The position numbers and the translations under genes are program-made. From Nissolia schottii (lineage: Eukaryota; Streptophyta; Magnoliopsida; Fabales; Fabaceae), in assembly GCA_003254905.1 (NCBI GenBank), contig QANU01001262.1, positions 762,485 through 826,484 on the forward strand: a stretch of 64,000 bases of DNA, in the 5' to 3' direction. This document shows positions 12,559 to 25,068 of the stretch, one piece after another (position 1 is the first letter of the stretch; each line of letters opens with the position of its first letter). Under the pieces are notes generated by a model. The model did no database searches. It saw nothing but the letters and a program-made list of their open reading frames with translations, and had not been told where the DNA came from.

Positions 12559-13720
12559 TTTGCTTTTCATTATTTCATCTTTAATATATTTTTTTATTTT
12601 CATCTTTTTTATGAACTCATGACTCTTCATCTTGTAGAACATTTTTAAATTTTAAAATTATCAATTTTTTTAAGATTATCTTGAGTAATTAGGAGATTAG
12701 TTATACTAATAATTAACAAAAAAATATACTTATCATTTTATTTAACTATGAGACCAAAAAAGAGTTTTGTCCATTTTATTTAAATTTTGTTATTAATCTT
12801 GTAATAACTAAATTATACGCATTAATATATAAATAATATAAATAACGATGTGTTAAAGTTGATAATATTATAATAATATTATTATATTAAAGTTATTTAA
12901 ACCACTAGAATTGGTCTAGAAGTGAAGGATTTGAACAATATACATGAGGCCTAAGTTTAAACTTTATTCAATGTAATTTTTGAAGTATAAAAAAAAATAT
13001 TAAAGTTCTTCCACTCGCAATCATAACTCTTCATCTTGTGCACTATTTTTAAATTTGTCAATTTTTCGAAGACTATGTTGAGTAATTAGGAGTTTCTTTA
13101 TTTGAGAAATTATGAGATTAATTATACTAATAATTAATAAAAAAAATATACTTATTGTTTTATTTAACTATGAGACAAAAAGAGGGTTTACCCATTTTAT
13201 TTAATTTTTTGATTAATTAAGTAATAATTAAATTATACATATTAATATACAAATAATATAAATCATGTAATAACCTATAAATAATTATGTGTTAAAATTT
13301 ATAATATTACAATAATATTCTTATATGAACGTTGTTCCACTTTGTTTGCCACATGACAATGGCTTCCTTGATCTCTATTCATATTAAAGTTTTCTTACAT
13401 TTTGATTATTTATAAATTATTTCATATAATTTCAAATAATTTTTTGAAATAATTTTTTACTTTTCATAATTTCATCATTTATATTTTTTTGGCTTTTCAT
13501 CTTTTTAATTAATTCATGTCTCTTCATCTTGTGCAATAAATTTAAATTTTAAAAATTTCAATTCTTTTAAGATTATCTTGAGTAATTAAGAGATTAATTA
13601 TACTAATAATTAACAAAAAATAGTTATTATTTTATTTAAATTAGAGGCTAAAAGAGAGTTTTAGCCATTTTGTTTAAATTTTGTTATTAATCTAGTAATA
13701 ATTAAATTAAGGAGTTTATT
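12559..13720 (+). repeat. Three diverged direct copies of an AT-rich unit
   Basis: A phrase containing CTCTTCATCTTGTGCA, then GAGTAATTAGGAG..., TACTAATAATTAA and AGAGGGTTT-like motifs recurs at about 12600-12840, 13020-13260 and 13495-13705. The part before it (CATTTTTATTATTTATAA...) is found at about 11095-11139 and 13390-13430. The Mutator-like element at 11140 therefore sits inside the first copy. Confidence 0.7.
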
Positions 13721-14760
13721 CCGATATCCTATAAACTTTAAGGATATCGATATCATAACATCTAAGATTTTGTGTATTCCACTAACTCAAATTATTTATT
13801 GTTTTAAATTTGTGACTATCAATACCTTATTGCATATCGAATGAAAAATCTTAAATTATACTTATTAATATACAAAGAATATAAATAATTATGTGTTGAA
13901 AAAAAATCGATGTATCAAAAATATTCCATGAATTATTTTTTTTGGGAGAAAATTTTTGTTATGGTGTTAACATATGTCTAGTCTATAAAGTGAAATTATC
14001 TTACTTTTATACTTTAATAAAAATAGATAAATAATAGATTAATAGATAGATAAATAAATGCATCAGAATATACCCAAAAAGAAAAACAAAATTAAAAACT
14101 GAAACGCCTATTCATAATCCATTAATCAAAGAAGAGCGAAATAACTACTCTTACTTTTTAAGTGCCTTGTAACAGAGCATTTGATGGTAATCCAAATGAA
14201 GAGCACTTGTTAAAATTCTTCAAGAATCCCCAATCACCTTAACAAAACCATGGGATCAACTTGTTAGTTTCAAGCTGTTACGCAAAATGTGATTTCAATT
14301 CTCTAAAATTACTAAAATCCCTAGTAGAGTCACTTTTAAGACATGTACGTCCTTAATGAATTTAACGGAAAACAAAAGATTTCAGTTTTCGCTGCCATTT
14401 CAAAAAGAAAACACTTGTTAGTTGTGAACCACGTATGTCCACCAAAACAAAAAGGTAGCATCCAAATTTCAGAAACATCAAAATGCGACGTGTCACATCT
14501 ATAATACAACTAAAGTACTAATAATAAAAAGCACTTTAATTAATTAATTAATCAATAATCGATTTTTTTTTCTTTCAAAAAATAAAAAATTGTCAATAGG
14601 AAGTGGACTTGGGATCAGTTGCACAGTTTGCGTTAATGCAGTTCTCAGCCAGACTTGAAAGTAATGATCCCCTACAACGGCATCCATCAACCACCTTAAC
14701 TATGAATAAGATCCAGCCGTTGATCTAAGCATCTTGTGTTTTCACACCATCAAGGTGGAA
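13721..14760. other. Intergenic AT-rich DNA
   Basis: No gene or well-defined repeat is visible. There is a GATA/GATAAATA simple run near 14020-14060. The last several hundred bases are less AT-rich and probably contain the CLC-d promoter. Confidence 0.5.
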
Positions 14761-15028
14761 AGTCGATACCATAGGCTTATGCGTATCGGAAACTTGCTCT
14801 ACCCTTTCTTTTCTCTTCTCTGGCTCTGAATCGTTTCGCTTGCTGAGAAAGTTGGTACGTGAATTCAATTCCCATTTTCACAGTGAACAAACGCACCATC
14901 GAAAGTGAAAACGACATAACAACAGAGCAAGAGAGAGTCGTTTACGGCTTTACGACACTGTGCCGCTGGTCCCAGTTGCTGAGGGTTTTCGAGAAGCGCG
15001 ATCGAGCTGATCCGTGCGAAGGTTTCTG

Positions 15029-15082
15029 ATGCGATTGAATCTGGAACTTGAGGCCTATGCCATGCAGGTTTTGAGATTCTAG
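15029..15082 (+). promoter_or_regulatory. Upstream ORF in the CLC-d leader
   Basis: An ATG at 15029 opens a 17-codon frame, MRLNLELEAYAMQVLRF, ending at TAG 15080-15082, which is 47 nt before the CLC-d start. If the leader is not spliced, this upstream ORF precedes the main frame and could reduce its translation. The start of the transcript is inferred, and a donor-like CAGGTTTTG inside it leaves room for a leader intron. Confidence 0.35.
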
Positions 15083-15129
15083 TTTTGTTCATTGTTGATT
15101 GAAGGGAAGAGTTTGGGTTCTGATCGACG

Positions 15130-18100
15130 ATGCTGGCCAATCATCTCCAAAACGGCATCGAAACGGCGAGGCTCGTTTGGTCGCGGATTCCCAACGCGGA
15201 AGAGCCACAGTTCCTTGACGACGCCGTTGGCCTCTTGAAGAAGAACGACGGAAGCGCCGTTGAGAGCCTTGACTACGAAGTCATCGAGAACTTTGCTTAT
15301 CGGGAAGAACAGGTTTTTTCTATTATTATTATTGTTGTTGTTGTTGTTGTTGTTGTTGTTTTTTCATCTGAATTCTGATTTACTAATTTTTTAAAATTTA
15401 ATTATTGTTCTTTAATTATAATGAAATGATGTTTGGTTGTGCTTTGACATTTTTAGGCGCAAAGAGGGAAGCTGTACATTAGTTATTTGCTGGTGGTAAA
15501 ATGGTTCTTTGCTTTGCTCATTGGCATTGGTACTTCCCTCGATTTTTGTTCATGTTTTTGAAGTTAACGTTTGGTTTCACTCTTCCGGGCTTTGATTCTG
15601 AATTGCGATGCTTTAGTTAGTTATTGAGAAATTGCAAATTTTGTTTTTATTTTCTTTTTATGGGTTGGTCGGTTTTTGCATACTATATCAGTTAATTTAG
15701 CGATTATAGTTCTCATGTGCTAAGAGAAGTAGCTACATAGGTAGGATATGTACTGTGTAGTGACAGGGAGTGGCTTAATTTTTCAGTGCTTAATCTCTTG
15801 ATGTTGGATCTATTCTTTCCTTCTAGGCTTCACATCTAATATTTCAATGATAATTATTTCTTCCACTAGCTAGCGCCTTTATATGATGCTAGGCAAGCTA
15901 ACATTTGAAGAAGTAGCATAATATTGTTATTCATTGAGAAAATGAAAATAAGGCGTGAGAGAAGCTTTGGAGCCTAGACATGCATGAAAGCTCAACCTAG
16001 TTTCTTTTTTAAGCAGTATTCATATTTGTTAACAACTTAATACTTGATCAAAAATACGTCCCAAAAAAAATACTTAATCGAAATTAGATTCAATTGTTTG
16101 AGAATGTCCCACATATAAGAGATCATTGAATGCTGTCAGCAGCGTACTTTCCTTACTTAAATCATGCAATGATACTAGTTTCCCTATACTCTTGTTTATT
16201 TTATTCAGTTGCATTTGTTTACTTTAATATTCATATAAGACTAAATTTTCACAACTGACTTAAGTATTTTTTTGGGCTAAATTTTCAGTTAGACTGCCAA
16301 GCACACATTCAGTTTGAGTCACACTGCTGGTGTTTCTATATGAACTCCATAGCTCTTTCCTTCCTCAAACATCTGTTTCTTAATACATGTCTTTCTCTTC
16401 AACTGCTTGCAGGCACTGGACTTGCTGCTGTTTTCATCAATATTTCTGTTGAAAATTTTGCTGGCTGGAAGTTCTCATTGACATTTAACATAATTCAGAA
16501 GTCATATGTTGCTGGCTTTTTCGTATATGTCCTGATCAACTTGGTTTTAGTGTATTCCTCTGTGTATATTGTCACACAATTTGCACCAGCAGCTGCTGGA
16601 TCTGGTATTCCTGAAATCAAGGGTTACTTGAATGGTGAGTTACACTTTTCAAGTGTTTCTGTCTGGGTTTGTGTTGAGTGTTGATCGAGCTTCTCCGGAA
16701 GTCCTGTATATGCTGAGAGGTTTGGTTCTGATTTATGTCCAGGGGTTGATATTCATGGGATCCTTCTTCTGAGAACTTTGATTGGAAAGGTGTGAAGGAT
16801 TGCATTGATTTTTTTTTTTTTAATTTTTAGAAATATGTGGCTGTCTGTTAATTGCAAGATTGTTCTTATGTGACACAGATATTTGGCAGCATTGGTTCAG
16901 TGGGAGGAGGCCTTGCTTTGGGTAAAGAAGGTCCTCTTGTCCATACTGGTGCTTGTATTGCTTCTTTGCTTGGACAAGTAAGTTTGTACTACAGTACTAC
17001 TCAATATATGTTAGTATCCGCACGGAAGGTTAAACGTAGGGTACTCTCATAGTAGATGCATTAGGCCATTCAGATATCTCTTTTTTATACTTTATTTAAC
17101 TTAAATAATTAAACAATACTAATAACTGATAACAATACCACCTGAATGTGACCATTTAAATGAAGTATAGCTTGTACTTAATTAACACGCAAAATTAATT
17201 GCCTTAAAACCCTAAGTGCATTACCATAGCCTTTACTATTTGTTTCTTCTAACATGATACATGAATTCAGGCTGGCCCGATTTCACCCTAATTTAGTGAT
17301 GAGGTCAGGCCAACCCAATTTCAATCAAAAGTATTGGCAAGCCGGCCAGATTCCTGCAGAAAATTGATCAGTTTAAGCCTGACTTTGAGCCTTAACCCAT
17401 ATTCAAACAAGTATGATTCTTAATAGCTATGATTTATTATTTTGAGAGACATCTAGAGATTCAAAGCACTGTTTCTGTGGCTAAGTTCATCATAAAGTTT
17501 AGTATGTGTACTAGTGGGAGGGAGCCCGTGCCATGCACGGGTGAACATGAATTGGATAAATTACTAAGATGATAGAAAATAAATTTTAATGTAGTGACAA
17601 AATGGTAAGGATTAACTTTATGGTGCGAGAATGTTTGGAAAATTACATTCAATATTATTCGTAATAATTGGGTCGTTGTTAAACCTAAGGTACTAAAGCT
17701 TAACCCGTAACTCAGAAATCCTAACTTGTTATTCTACATGTTAGAGGATTGAACTAATATTTCGAATATACATTTGAATCAAATATTTAGTAAAATTTAT
17801 GATAAAATAACAACTAATCCTTGTTTTACTATATGGGGTCTGTCTTGAACCATGTATGCTTTCAAGGCATTAGCTTTCAAATCTCTTCTAATAGTTTTCT
17901 CTATAGTTTTTTCTAGGTCTCCTCTACTTCTAATTAATAAGTTATCTGTCATCTGATCTACTCTCTTTGTTGGGGCTTCTACATGTCTTCTCCTCACATG
18001 TTCAAACCACTAATTCTACCATCTTTTTCACAACAAGCGCTACCCCAACTTTCTCTCTAATGTATTCATTAATAATCCTATCATGTCTAGTGTGTCCACT

Positions 18101-21100
18101 CATCTAACGCATGTCTATTCCTTTTTAAATTGCTTTATGTAATTGAATTGAAATGTGAGATAATGTGTATAATATTTTCATAAATTAAGAGGAAGCATGT
18201 GAGTGTATTTGAAGAGATAATTTTTTAATTTGAATTAAAATTTAATATGAAAAATATAGTGAAACATTGAATATAATAATTCAAAAAAATGGATAGAGTG
18301 GCACATGAAAATGGGATACAACACTTTTAGTAGGATTATTGATATATTACACTGGTGAGGTGGTTCTGCGTTGTTTGCATTTGTACATTTCTGTATAGAT
18401 ATCCACTTTCTGACATGGTAGTATAAAAATTTATCATCACAAAGGATTTCACTTTGTGAAATTTAGTTTTATGTGATTTATATTGTATATGTATGTAGGT
18501 ATGTATGTATGGAAGAAACTTAAATAATCTTTCGATTTCATGTCTTGAGCAGGGTGGATCCACTAAGTATCATCTAAATTCAAGGTGGTTTCAAGTATTC
18601 AAAAGTGATCGGGATCGCCGAGATCTTGTAACCTGCGGGTGTGCAGCTGGAGTTGCTGCTGCGTTTAGAGCTCCTGTTGGTGGTGTATTGTTTGCATTAG
18701 AAGAGGTTACATCTTGGTAACGAAGTCCTGATCACACGGTTCTGTTTGCTTACAAGCATGTGCAGTACATTGCTCATGCAATTTATTTTTATGCTTGAAT
18801 TTATTTCATGTTCTCCTGAAGGTGGAGGAGTCAACTCATGTGGCGTGTCTTCTTCACTTCTGCTATTGTGGCTGTTGTAGTGCGAACTGCAATGGGGTGG
18901 TGTAAGAGTGGAAAATGTGGACATTTTGGGTCAGGCGGATTCATAATATGGGATATATCAGAGTTAAGATCTGAGCTTTCACCTTTTTCACTGTCAGTTG
19001 AGTAGGTTTTGTTTTCTTCCTGTCCCCTTCTTGACTGGTTTTGTTTTTAGTGGTCAAGAGGATTATTCCTTTGCAGAGCTATTGCCAATGGCTATTATTG
19101 GGGTTATCGGAGGTTTGCTAGGTATGAGTTTTTGTCTTTATTTTTTTACTAACAATGTATCGTGAATTTTCGTCCATATGTTAATTTAGTATCAATAATT
19201 TGCAGGAGCTTTATTTAACCAACTTACACTTTATATTACTACATGGCGTCGAAATCATCTTCACAAAAAAGGGAGCCGAGTCAAGGTATACTTTTGGTTT
19301 TGATATAATTGCTATCTGCCTCTGCTTCCTTAAAATAAAGAAAATAAAAAAGGTGGAAAAGAAATGAAGTAATAAAAAAGTGACAAAAGAATGAAAGAAC
19401 TGAACTGATTTGAAGAATGTGATTATTAGTGATATTTTGTGGTTTCTTATGCCAATGGTACTTTTTTTTCTTCTTTCTCTCTCGTCTGTTTACCTTTTAC
19501 TCCTTCCATCCTTCTTCTAAATTGCAGATTGTTGAAGCATGCCTTGTCTCCCTTTTAACGTCAGTTATTTCATTTGGCTTGCCGCTTCTGAGAAAATGTA
19601 GTCCATGCCCTGCTGAATCTGATCCTTCTTCTGGTATTGAGTGCCCACGGCCTCCTGGAATGTATGGGAATTATGTAAATGTAAGAGTGTTGGTCTTGTT
19701 TTGTTAATTTGATGTCCTTCATTTTCTTATTTGATTTTCTTACTTTGGATCATCTTTATCCTAATCTTCATGTTTTACACTACTCAATGACAGTTCAAAC
19801 GGGGAGGGGCTGGGGGATGAATTCAACAACGAAGCACTTTGCTTTTGTTTCTTATTGAGAAATAGAATGTCTCATATAGTCTTCTTTTGATAAAAGCACT
19901 AATTTTGTTCGAGGGAACAAACAAAATTAATAGTTTTTTTTCTAAGAAACCAGTGAGCTTAAAGATGCTCTAAACTAAAGAAATAAAAAACCTCACAACA
20001 TAATGAGGTTTTTATGTTCCCTTGGAAAGAAGTATGTGTAGGACTGCAGGACACCAAAGAGATGCCATTTAATGCTTGTTCCAAAAGCCTTTGCTCCTCT
20101 TACCTTTTGTTGTGAGAGTTGATGTTTTTTTTTAAAATTAACTCCTTTCTTAAGATAATTTAGATTGCACTTTTTTAGACTTAGTTACTTTTGGAGATTC
20201 TATTGTAATTTTGTGCTTTATGCAGTTCTTTTGTAGCAAAGACAAGGAATACAATGATCTTGCAACTATTTTCTTCAATACCCAGGTTTTTAATGAACTG
20301 GAAATCTATGTTTGTCTTTTCTTTTGTCATTACATTACACTAAGTTACCTCTCTATTTTTCTCAGGATGACGCCATAAGGAACTTGTTCAGTGCAAAAAC
20401 TATCCATGAGTACAGTTCCCAAAGTTTATTAACCTTTTTGGTATGTAATCTTGCTTAAGAATGGATTTGATATTATGTTGTGATGTTTTCTATGTTATGA
20501 TTAAGTTTTAGGTTTATGCATGGACCTATTCATTAAATTTACTACTGAAACACTGGTTGATTTATCTTCATCTTCATGTTACTATATTCAGTAGAGTTAG
20601 CACTTGGCACTTTTGATGCTTTGCGTGTTTATGTAGTGTTTATGTAGTGATCATTTTCTCTGTTATGTGGCAGGTTATGTTTTATGCTCTAGCAGTGGTG
20701 ACGTTTGGTACTGCTGTGCCAGCTGGTCAATTTGTTCCTGGTATAATGATAGGATCGACATATGGACGTCTTGTTGGCATGTTTGTTGTAAAATATTACA
20801 GAAAGCTCAACATTGAAGAGGGAACGTGAGTGTCTTACTAGTTGCTGATCTTTAAAATTGCGGCAAACAAGATAAACTTTCCTTTCCTACTATATATAAG
20901 TTGTTTTTATTCTTAGAAGTCATTTATTTTATCAATTTACCAATCCTCCATTGTTTTTGGGTTAGTACATGCTTCCCCTCTTCTATCCATTTCCATCTTG
21001 AAGGAGTATTCTGTGTTTTTCATTTGTTGTGCTTTGAAGTGATGTAGCTCCTCTGTTTTTCTGTTTCTCGTTTCGGTTTGGATTTTCTTGGGGATTTCTT

Positions 21101-24100
21101 TCTATATTCACTGTGTTGGGGTGGGTTTCAGCTATTGTAATGCTAAGGATTGTCATCTAAACAACTTGATTCACAAATCAACAATGATTGTTAAAATGTG
21201 AACTTCAGCAACTATGACTATTATAGAAGTATTACCTCGTTTCAAGTTTTTGCTTTTACTGTTTGTAGACATGCTTTTAAGTTTTGCTAATGGAGCCTCT
21301 ACTATACCGAATGATTTTCTTTTTCTATTTTGTTATACTCCCTGTTTCTCCTGAAATGTACATGTGATACTTTCTTAACTTCAGGTATGCTTTGCTGGGA
21401 GCTGCATCTTTTCTTGGAGGTTCGATGCGGATGACAGTGTCACTTTGTGTCATTATGGTTGAAATAACAAATAACTTGAAACTTCTACCTCTTATTATGC
21501 TTGTTCTTCTTATATCAAAGGTATGCAGATCAGAACTGCCCTCTTCAAAGAAAACTCATTTCAAAATGCACTAAATTCTTCCCTTACAGGCTGTTGGCGA
21601 TGCTTTTAATGAGGGCATCTATGAAGAGCAGGCAAGATTGAGGGGCATTCCATTGCTGGAATCAAGACCAAAATATGAGATGCGGAACATGACAGCGAAG
21701 GAGGCCTGTGGGAGTGGAAGGGTGAATGGACTTTTAAAATGATTTAAGAAATTGCCTACCCATTATAAGCTTGTTGTCTATGTAACTTGTGTTTTGCTGT
21801 TAGTTTTTCCAGCAAGTGGGAGTGGAAGGGTGAATGCAATTTTGAAACTCATTAGTTAATTGTTTCAGTTGTAGTTAGTAGTAGTCCAAGTAATTTATTT
21901 TTTTCTTTCACCGTTTCCAATCACTGATGAAATTTCTTCAAAATTAGAAAGTATGTTTTGGGCTACCCAAGTTTAAACAAGGCCTAATTGAACTGCTGGC
22001 CAAGTAACCAATCTGGATTCTATCTAATATCACCAGCTTAGAGAAAAAGAGATTGCCTTATGTTCAAGGCAGATTAAATTTTTTTTCCCCCGGGTTTGGA
22101 GTAGAAATGAAGAAGGATATAGGGAGGGAGGCTAACAAACTGAACTAATGTCTAACATGAATGGAAATGAGGCTTCCATTGGTTAAACTATGAAGAAACA
22201 TACACACACAAGCACAAATTGAACTAATGGCTAACATGTATGGAAAATGAGGCTTCCATTGGTTACTCTATGTTTCACATGCTTTGTGCTTTTAAGTATC
22301 CCTTTGGCAACTGATTGTATGTGTAAATCTCTCTATTGAAGGTGGTCTCTCTCCCTCGTGTTGTCAAGGTTTCAGATGTAGCTTCCATTCTGCGGAGCAA
22401 CAAACACAATGGTTTTCCTGTACGTATTGCTCTTGTACTGATCTTATGTGTTGATACCTATTCCTCACATTTTCTTAGTTGTATTATATAATTTACTATG
22501 CACAGGTGATTGATCACACAAGAAGTGGAGAATCACTTGTTATTGGATTAGTGCTTCGGAGGTGAGCACTTGCTTGATAAAGTTTCTTATTTTGCCTATA
22601 CTTTGGTATCTCTTTGGTTGTGACTCAAGGGAAAAGCTTGGAAACTCGATCTTCTTTGTCGTTTTCTCTGTGCAGTCATTTGTTGGTAATTCTTCAGTCA
22701 AAGGTTGATTTCCAGCATAGCCCTTTACCCTCTGATCCCAGAGGTGGTGGCAGGTCAATAAGGTAAGGATTGATGAGATTTTTGAAGTTTGGCCTTTTTC
22801 ATTGGTATTCTGAATTTTGGATGACTCTTAACTTCCAGGCATGATTCTGGTGAATTTGCAAAGCCTGTTTCTAGTAAGGGAATATCTATTGATGATATAC
22901 ATCTAAGTTCAGATGACTTAGAAATGTACATAGATCTTGCCCCATTTTTGAATCCTTCGCCGTATATTGTACCTGAAGATATGTCTTTGACAAAGGTATG
23001 CAGTTTGAAATCCTTTAAATAAATCATTTTCATTTCTAATTTTATGTTCTTCAATTTTGCTGTCAGATAATCATGATTTCTTGCTGGTGGCACAGGTGTA
23101 CAATCTTTTCCGCCAGCTTGGTTTGAGGCATTTATTTGTTGTTCCTCGTCCCTCTCGTGTGCTTGGTTTGATAACTAGAAAAGATTTGTTGATTGAGGTA
23201 ATCTATCTTGGTAACTCTTGAATTTTTAGATCTGTTGAACCTGGTGAAGATCTTTTTCCTTAATATGCTTTGGGATTTGGCAGGACACAGAAACTGTGAA
23301 TACATTAGAGCTTCAGTCAACAAGTGTAAGGTCTCTGATTCTTTACTCATTTTGCATCCTATTCTGTTTTTAAAATTTAAATATTTTATGACTAGCGTAT
23401 TCATTTAGATTCTAAAAGCAGTTTGAATTTTTTCTTTGTAGTGGATTGCCATGATGCCATTAAAACTATTGTCGGCTCTGTGCGAATTTTGATCTAATAT
23501 TTAATGTCAATGATGTAATTGCCATTTAATTGTCAAGGTTTGCACTTATATTCAGAAACTAGGTGATTATTGTTTGGAGTAGTGCACTTGAGCATAAATA
23601 GCCATGTATTGATGGTATGATGAGCTTGTCCCAAATTATGGCTAGAAACTGTATGGTTTTGATCTTGATGGTGATTCTTCTTTTTGCTCTGTTTTCAGTT
23701 CTCCTTGGAACTTGTGTTATTATGAACTACCATTTTTCAGAAAGTTGTCATGACAATGTGTGCACAACTTTACGTGCAGAAAGGTGTCATTTTGTATTTA
23801 TGGATATATTTTGGTATCAAATTATATCTTGAAAAAAAGGTTATTGAAATTTTTAGACTCCGAATATCATACTTGTTCATAATTTGATGCTGTGTGTGAA
23901 CAGTGAAGCTATTTTTCTCCTTCCAGTTACTCATGGTTTATATATCTAGGCAGCATTTACATCATTAAATTGAGTTAAGTAGATCTCTTCATTGATTTTC
24001 CCATTGCAGGAATCGGCATCACGATAGAAGAAGATTGCCGACAAGGAATGCAGAGGTGGAGAGCCCTTTGCTAAATGGTCTTCTGGTTCAGAATCAGATA

Positions 24101-24109
24101 ACTGACTAA
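15130..24109 (+). CDS. CLC-d: CLC-d-type chloride channel / anion-proton antiporter, 22 exons
   Basis: This is an intracellular CLC anion transporter of the trans-Golgi/endosomal CLC-d clade. Exons: 15130-15312, 15457-15529, 16413-16634, 16743-16789, 16879-16977, 18553-18716, 18822-18962, 19051-19121, 19206-19285, 19528-19680, 20226-20285, 20366-20440, 20674-20825, 21385-21520, 21590-21721, 22342-22419, 22506-22561, 22676-22762, 22839-22995, 23096-23197, 23284-23330, 24010-24109; 2415 nt, 804 aa. The selectivity motif is GSGIP at 148-152, with Ser rather than the Pro of nitrate-selective CLC-a. GKEGP at 190-194 gives gating Glu192, and LFALEE gives a likely proton Glu259. Two CBS domains fill roughly 590-780. 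The last donor is ambiguous (GTAAGGTCT): the downstream choice extends the frame to ...[13 protein letters not shown] and matches the family. Intron 5 (1575 bp) contains transposon remains. Confidence 0.94.
17511..18342 (-). mobile_element. Helitron-like insertion in CLC-d intron 5
   Basis: Read on the minus strand, the element would end with a perfect 7-bp GC hairpin (CCCGTGC-ATG-GCACGGG, 17525-17541), a 10-nt spacer and CTAG at 17514-17511. The next host base is T. This is the textbook Helitron 3' end (hairpin, 10-12 nt, CTRR, inserted between A and T). A plausible 5' end, TCAATAATCCTACTAAAAGT, begins at 18342, with an A as the next minus-strand base outside. No Rep/helicase is encoded, so it would be non-autonomous. 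The 3' end is well supported; the 5' end is a guess. Confidence 0.5.
17797..18120 (-). pseudogene. LINE-type reverse-transcriptase ORF relic
   Basis: The minus strand encodes [15 protein letters not shown], which resembles the conserved C-terminal phrase RRPVEAPVRRVDQM of plant non-LTR retroelement ORFs. Upstream, in shifted frames, are traces of the preceding conserved part ([24 protein letters not shown]). The frame is broken and short, so this is a decayed fragment. It lies within the proposed Helitron-like segment and inside the CLC-d intron, antisense to the gene. Confidence 0.6.
21708..21836 (+). repeat. Duplicated 21-bp exon-15/donor sequence of CLC-d
   Basis: The 21 bp spanning the end of exon 15 and its donor (GTGGGAGTGGAAGG then GTGAATG, 21708-21728) recur perfectly at 21816-21836 in the intron. 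The intronic copy follows TAGTTTTTCCAG, so it resembles a 17-nt microexon with its own acceptor and donor. Confidence 0.8.
22141..22270 (+). repeat. Direct repeat of about 50 bp in CLC-d intron 15
   Basis: Two near-identical copies, each with GAACTAATG, CTAACATG and GAGGCTTCCATTGGTTA, lie at 22141-22191 and about 22219-22270, separated by a CA-rich spacer. Confidence 0.8.
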
Positions 24110-25068
24110 TACTGCCTTCAACTTTCCCGCAAATTAGTTTTCTGCTTCCAATTTTCCGTGAAGATCATTCTTTATTGTTTCCTGTATTATTATTAGTCTT
24201 TTCAATTTTTGCCACCACTTGTATTGGTCTTCAAAATAGGTTAGATGGCCCAATCTTTTTGGGATGGGTTGCAGACAGCATACCCTAAAATTTTGTATAT
24301 TATCCACTAACAAAACGGGGAAGAGAATTCATTACATATAGCTAAAATAATTGCCGAATTTAGCATGATCGATTAGAACGTACGATTGTTCTTTCCATTT
24401 ATGGCTGCGGTGCAATTGCAATTATAATTCATTAGGTTATTAAAAAGAAATATATCCTTTTATCTTCTTGCTTTGCAGGAAAGTTAATCATAGAAAGAAC
24501 TTTTTCCCATTTTGTGGTCCTTCTGTATTGTTATCCCTTTGTTAGTGTTGCTCATATCAGTATACAACTATCATTTGCCAAACACGCTTTGCTGGGTTAC
24601 CTGGTCCCTGCGGCCAATTTGGTTCTATCATTATTACTCCTTGTGTAAACTTCTAACTGAATCCTTCACCAATATGTACTAAAAGAAAATAAAAGAAGAA
24701 AATATGATTGGGCCAAGTGAGCCGAAAAGCAAAGATGAGAGTCATTTACTAAAACTTGGACGGATGAAAAAGAAGTATAGACTAATAGGGCCATTAAATA
24801 TAAATTTGAATACTCTAGTTGTTCCAAGCTGGTCTCATATAAACTCACCAAGACACCTACCTCTTCTGAAGCAAATCCCTAAATGAAAAGTAAAGAACAA
24901 GCTTGATAATGACCCTTTAGAGATTATTACCCAGACATTTTCCAACAAGAAGATTAAAAAAAACTCAAATCAAATGACCCCACAGACAAAACCCTAACAA
25001 CTAATTAACAAGGACACTTAACTGACGACCCAAAAAAAAAAAAAACAAGATGACACTTCACTTCCAAA
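24110..25068. other. Convergent intergenic region between CLC-d and the phytocyanin gene
   Basis: The first few hundred bases probably hold the CLC-d 3' UTR. The part just below 25069 holds the phytocyanin 3' UTR on the other strand, with a poly-A run near 25032-25045. No gene is seen between. Confidence 0.55.

Noticed and set aside
17461..17652. Short minus-strand frame in CLC-d intron 5
   Set aside because: It covers the Helitron-like end and intron DNA only; no protein similarity.
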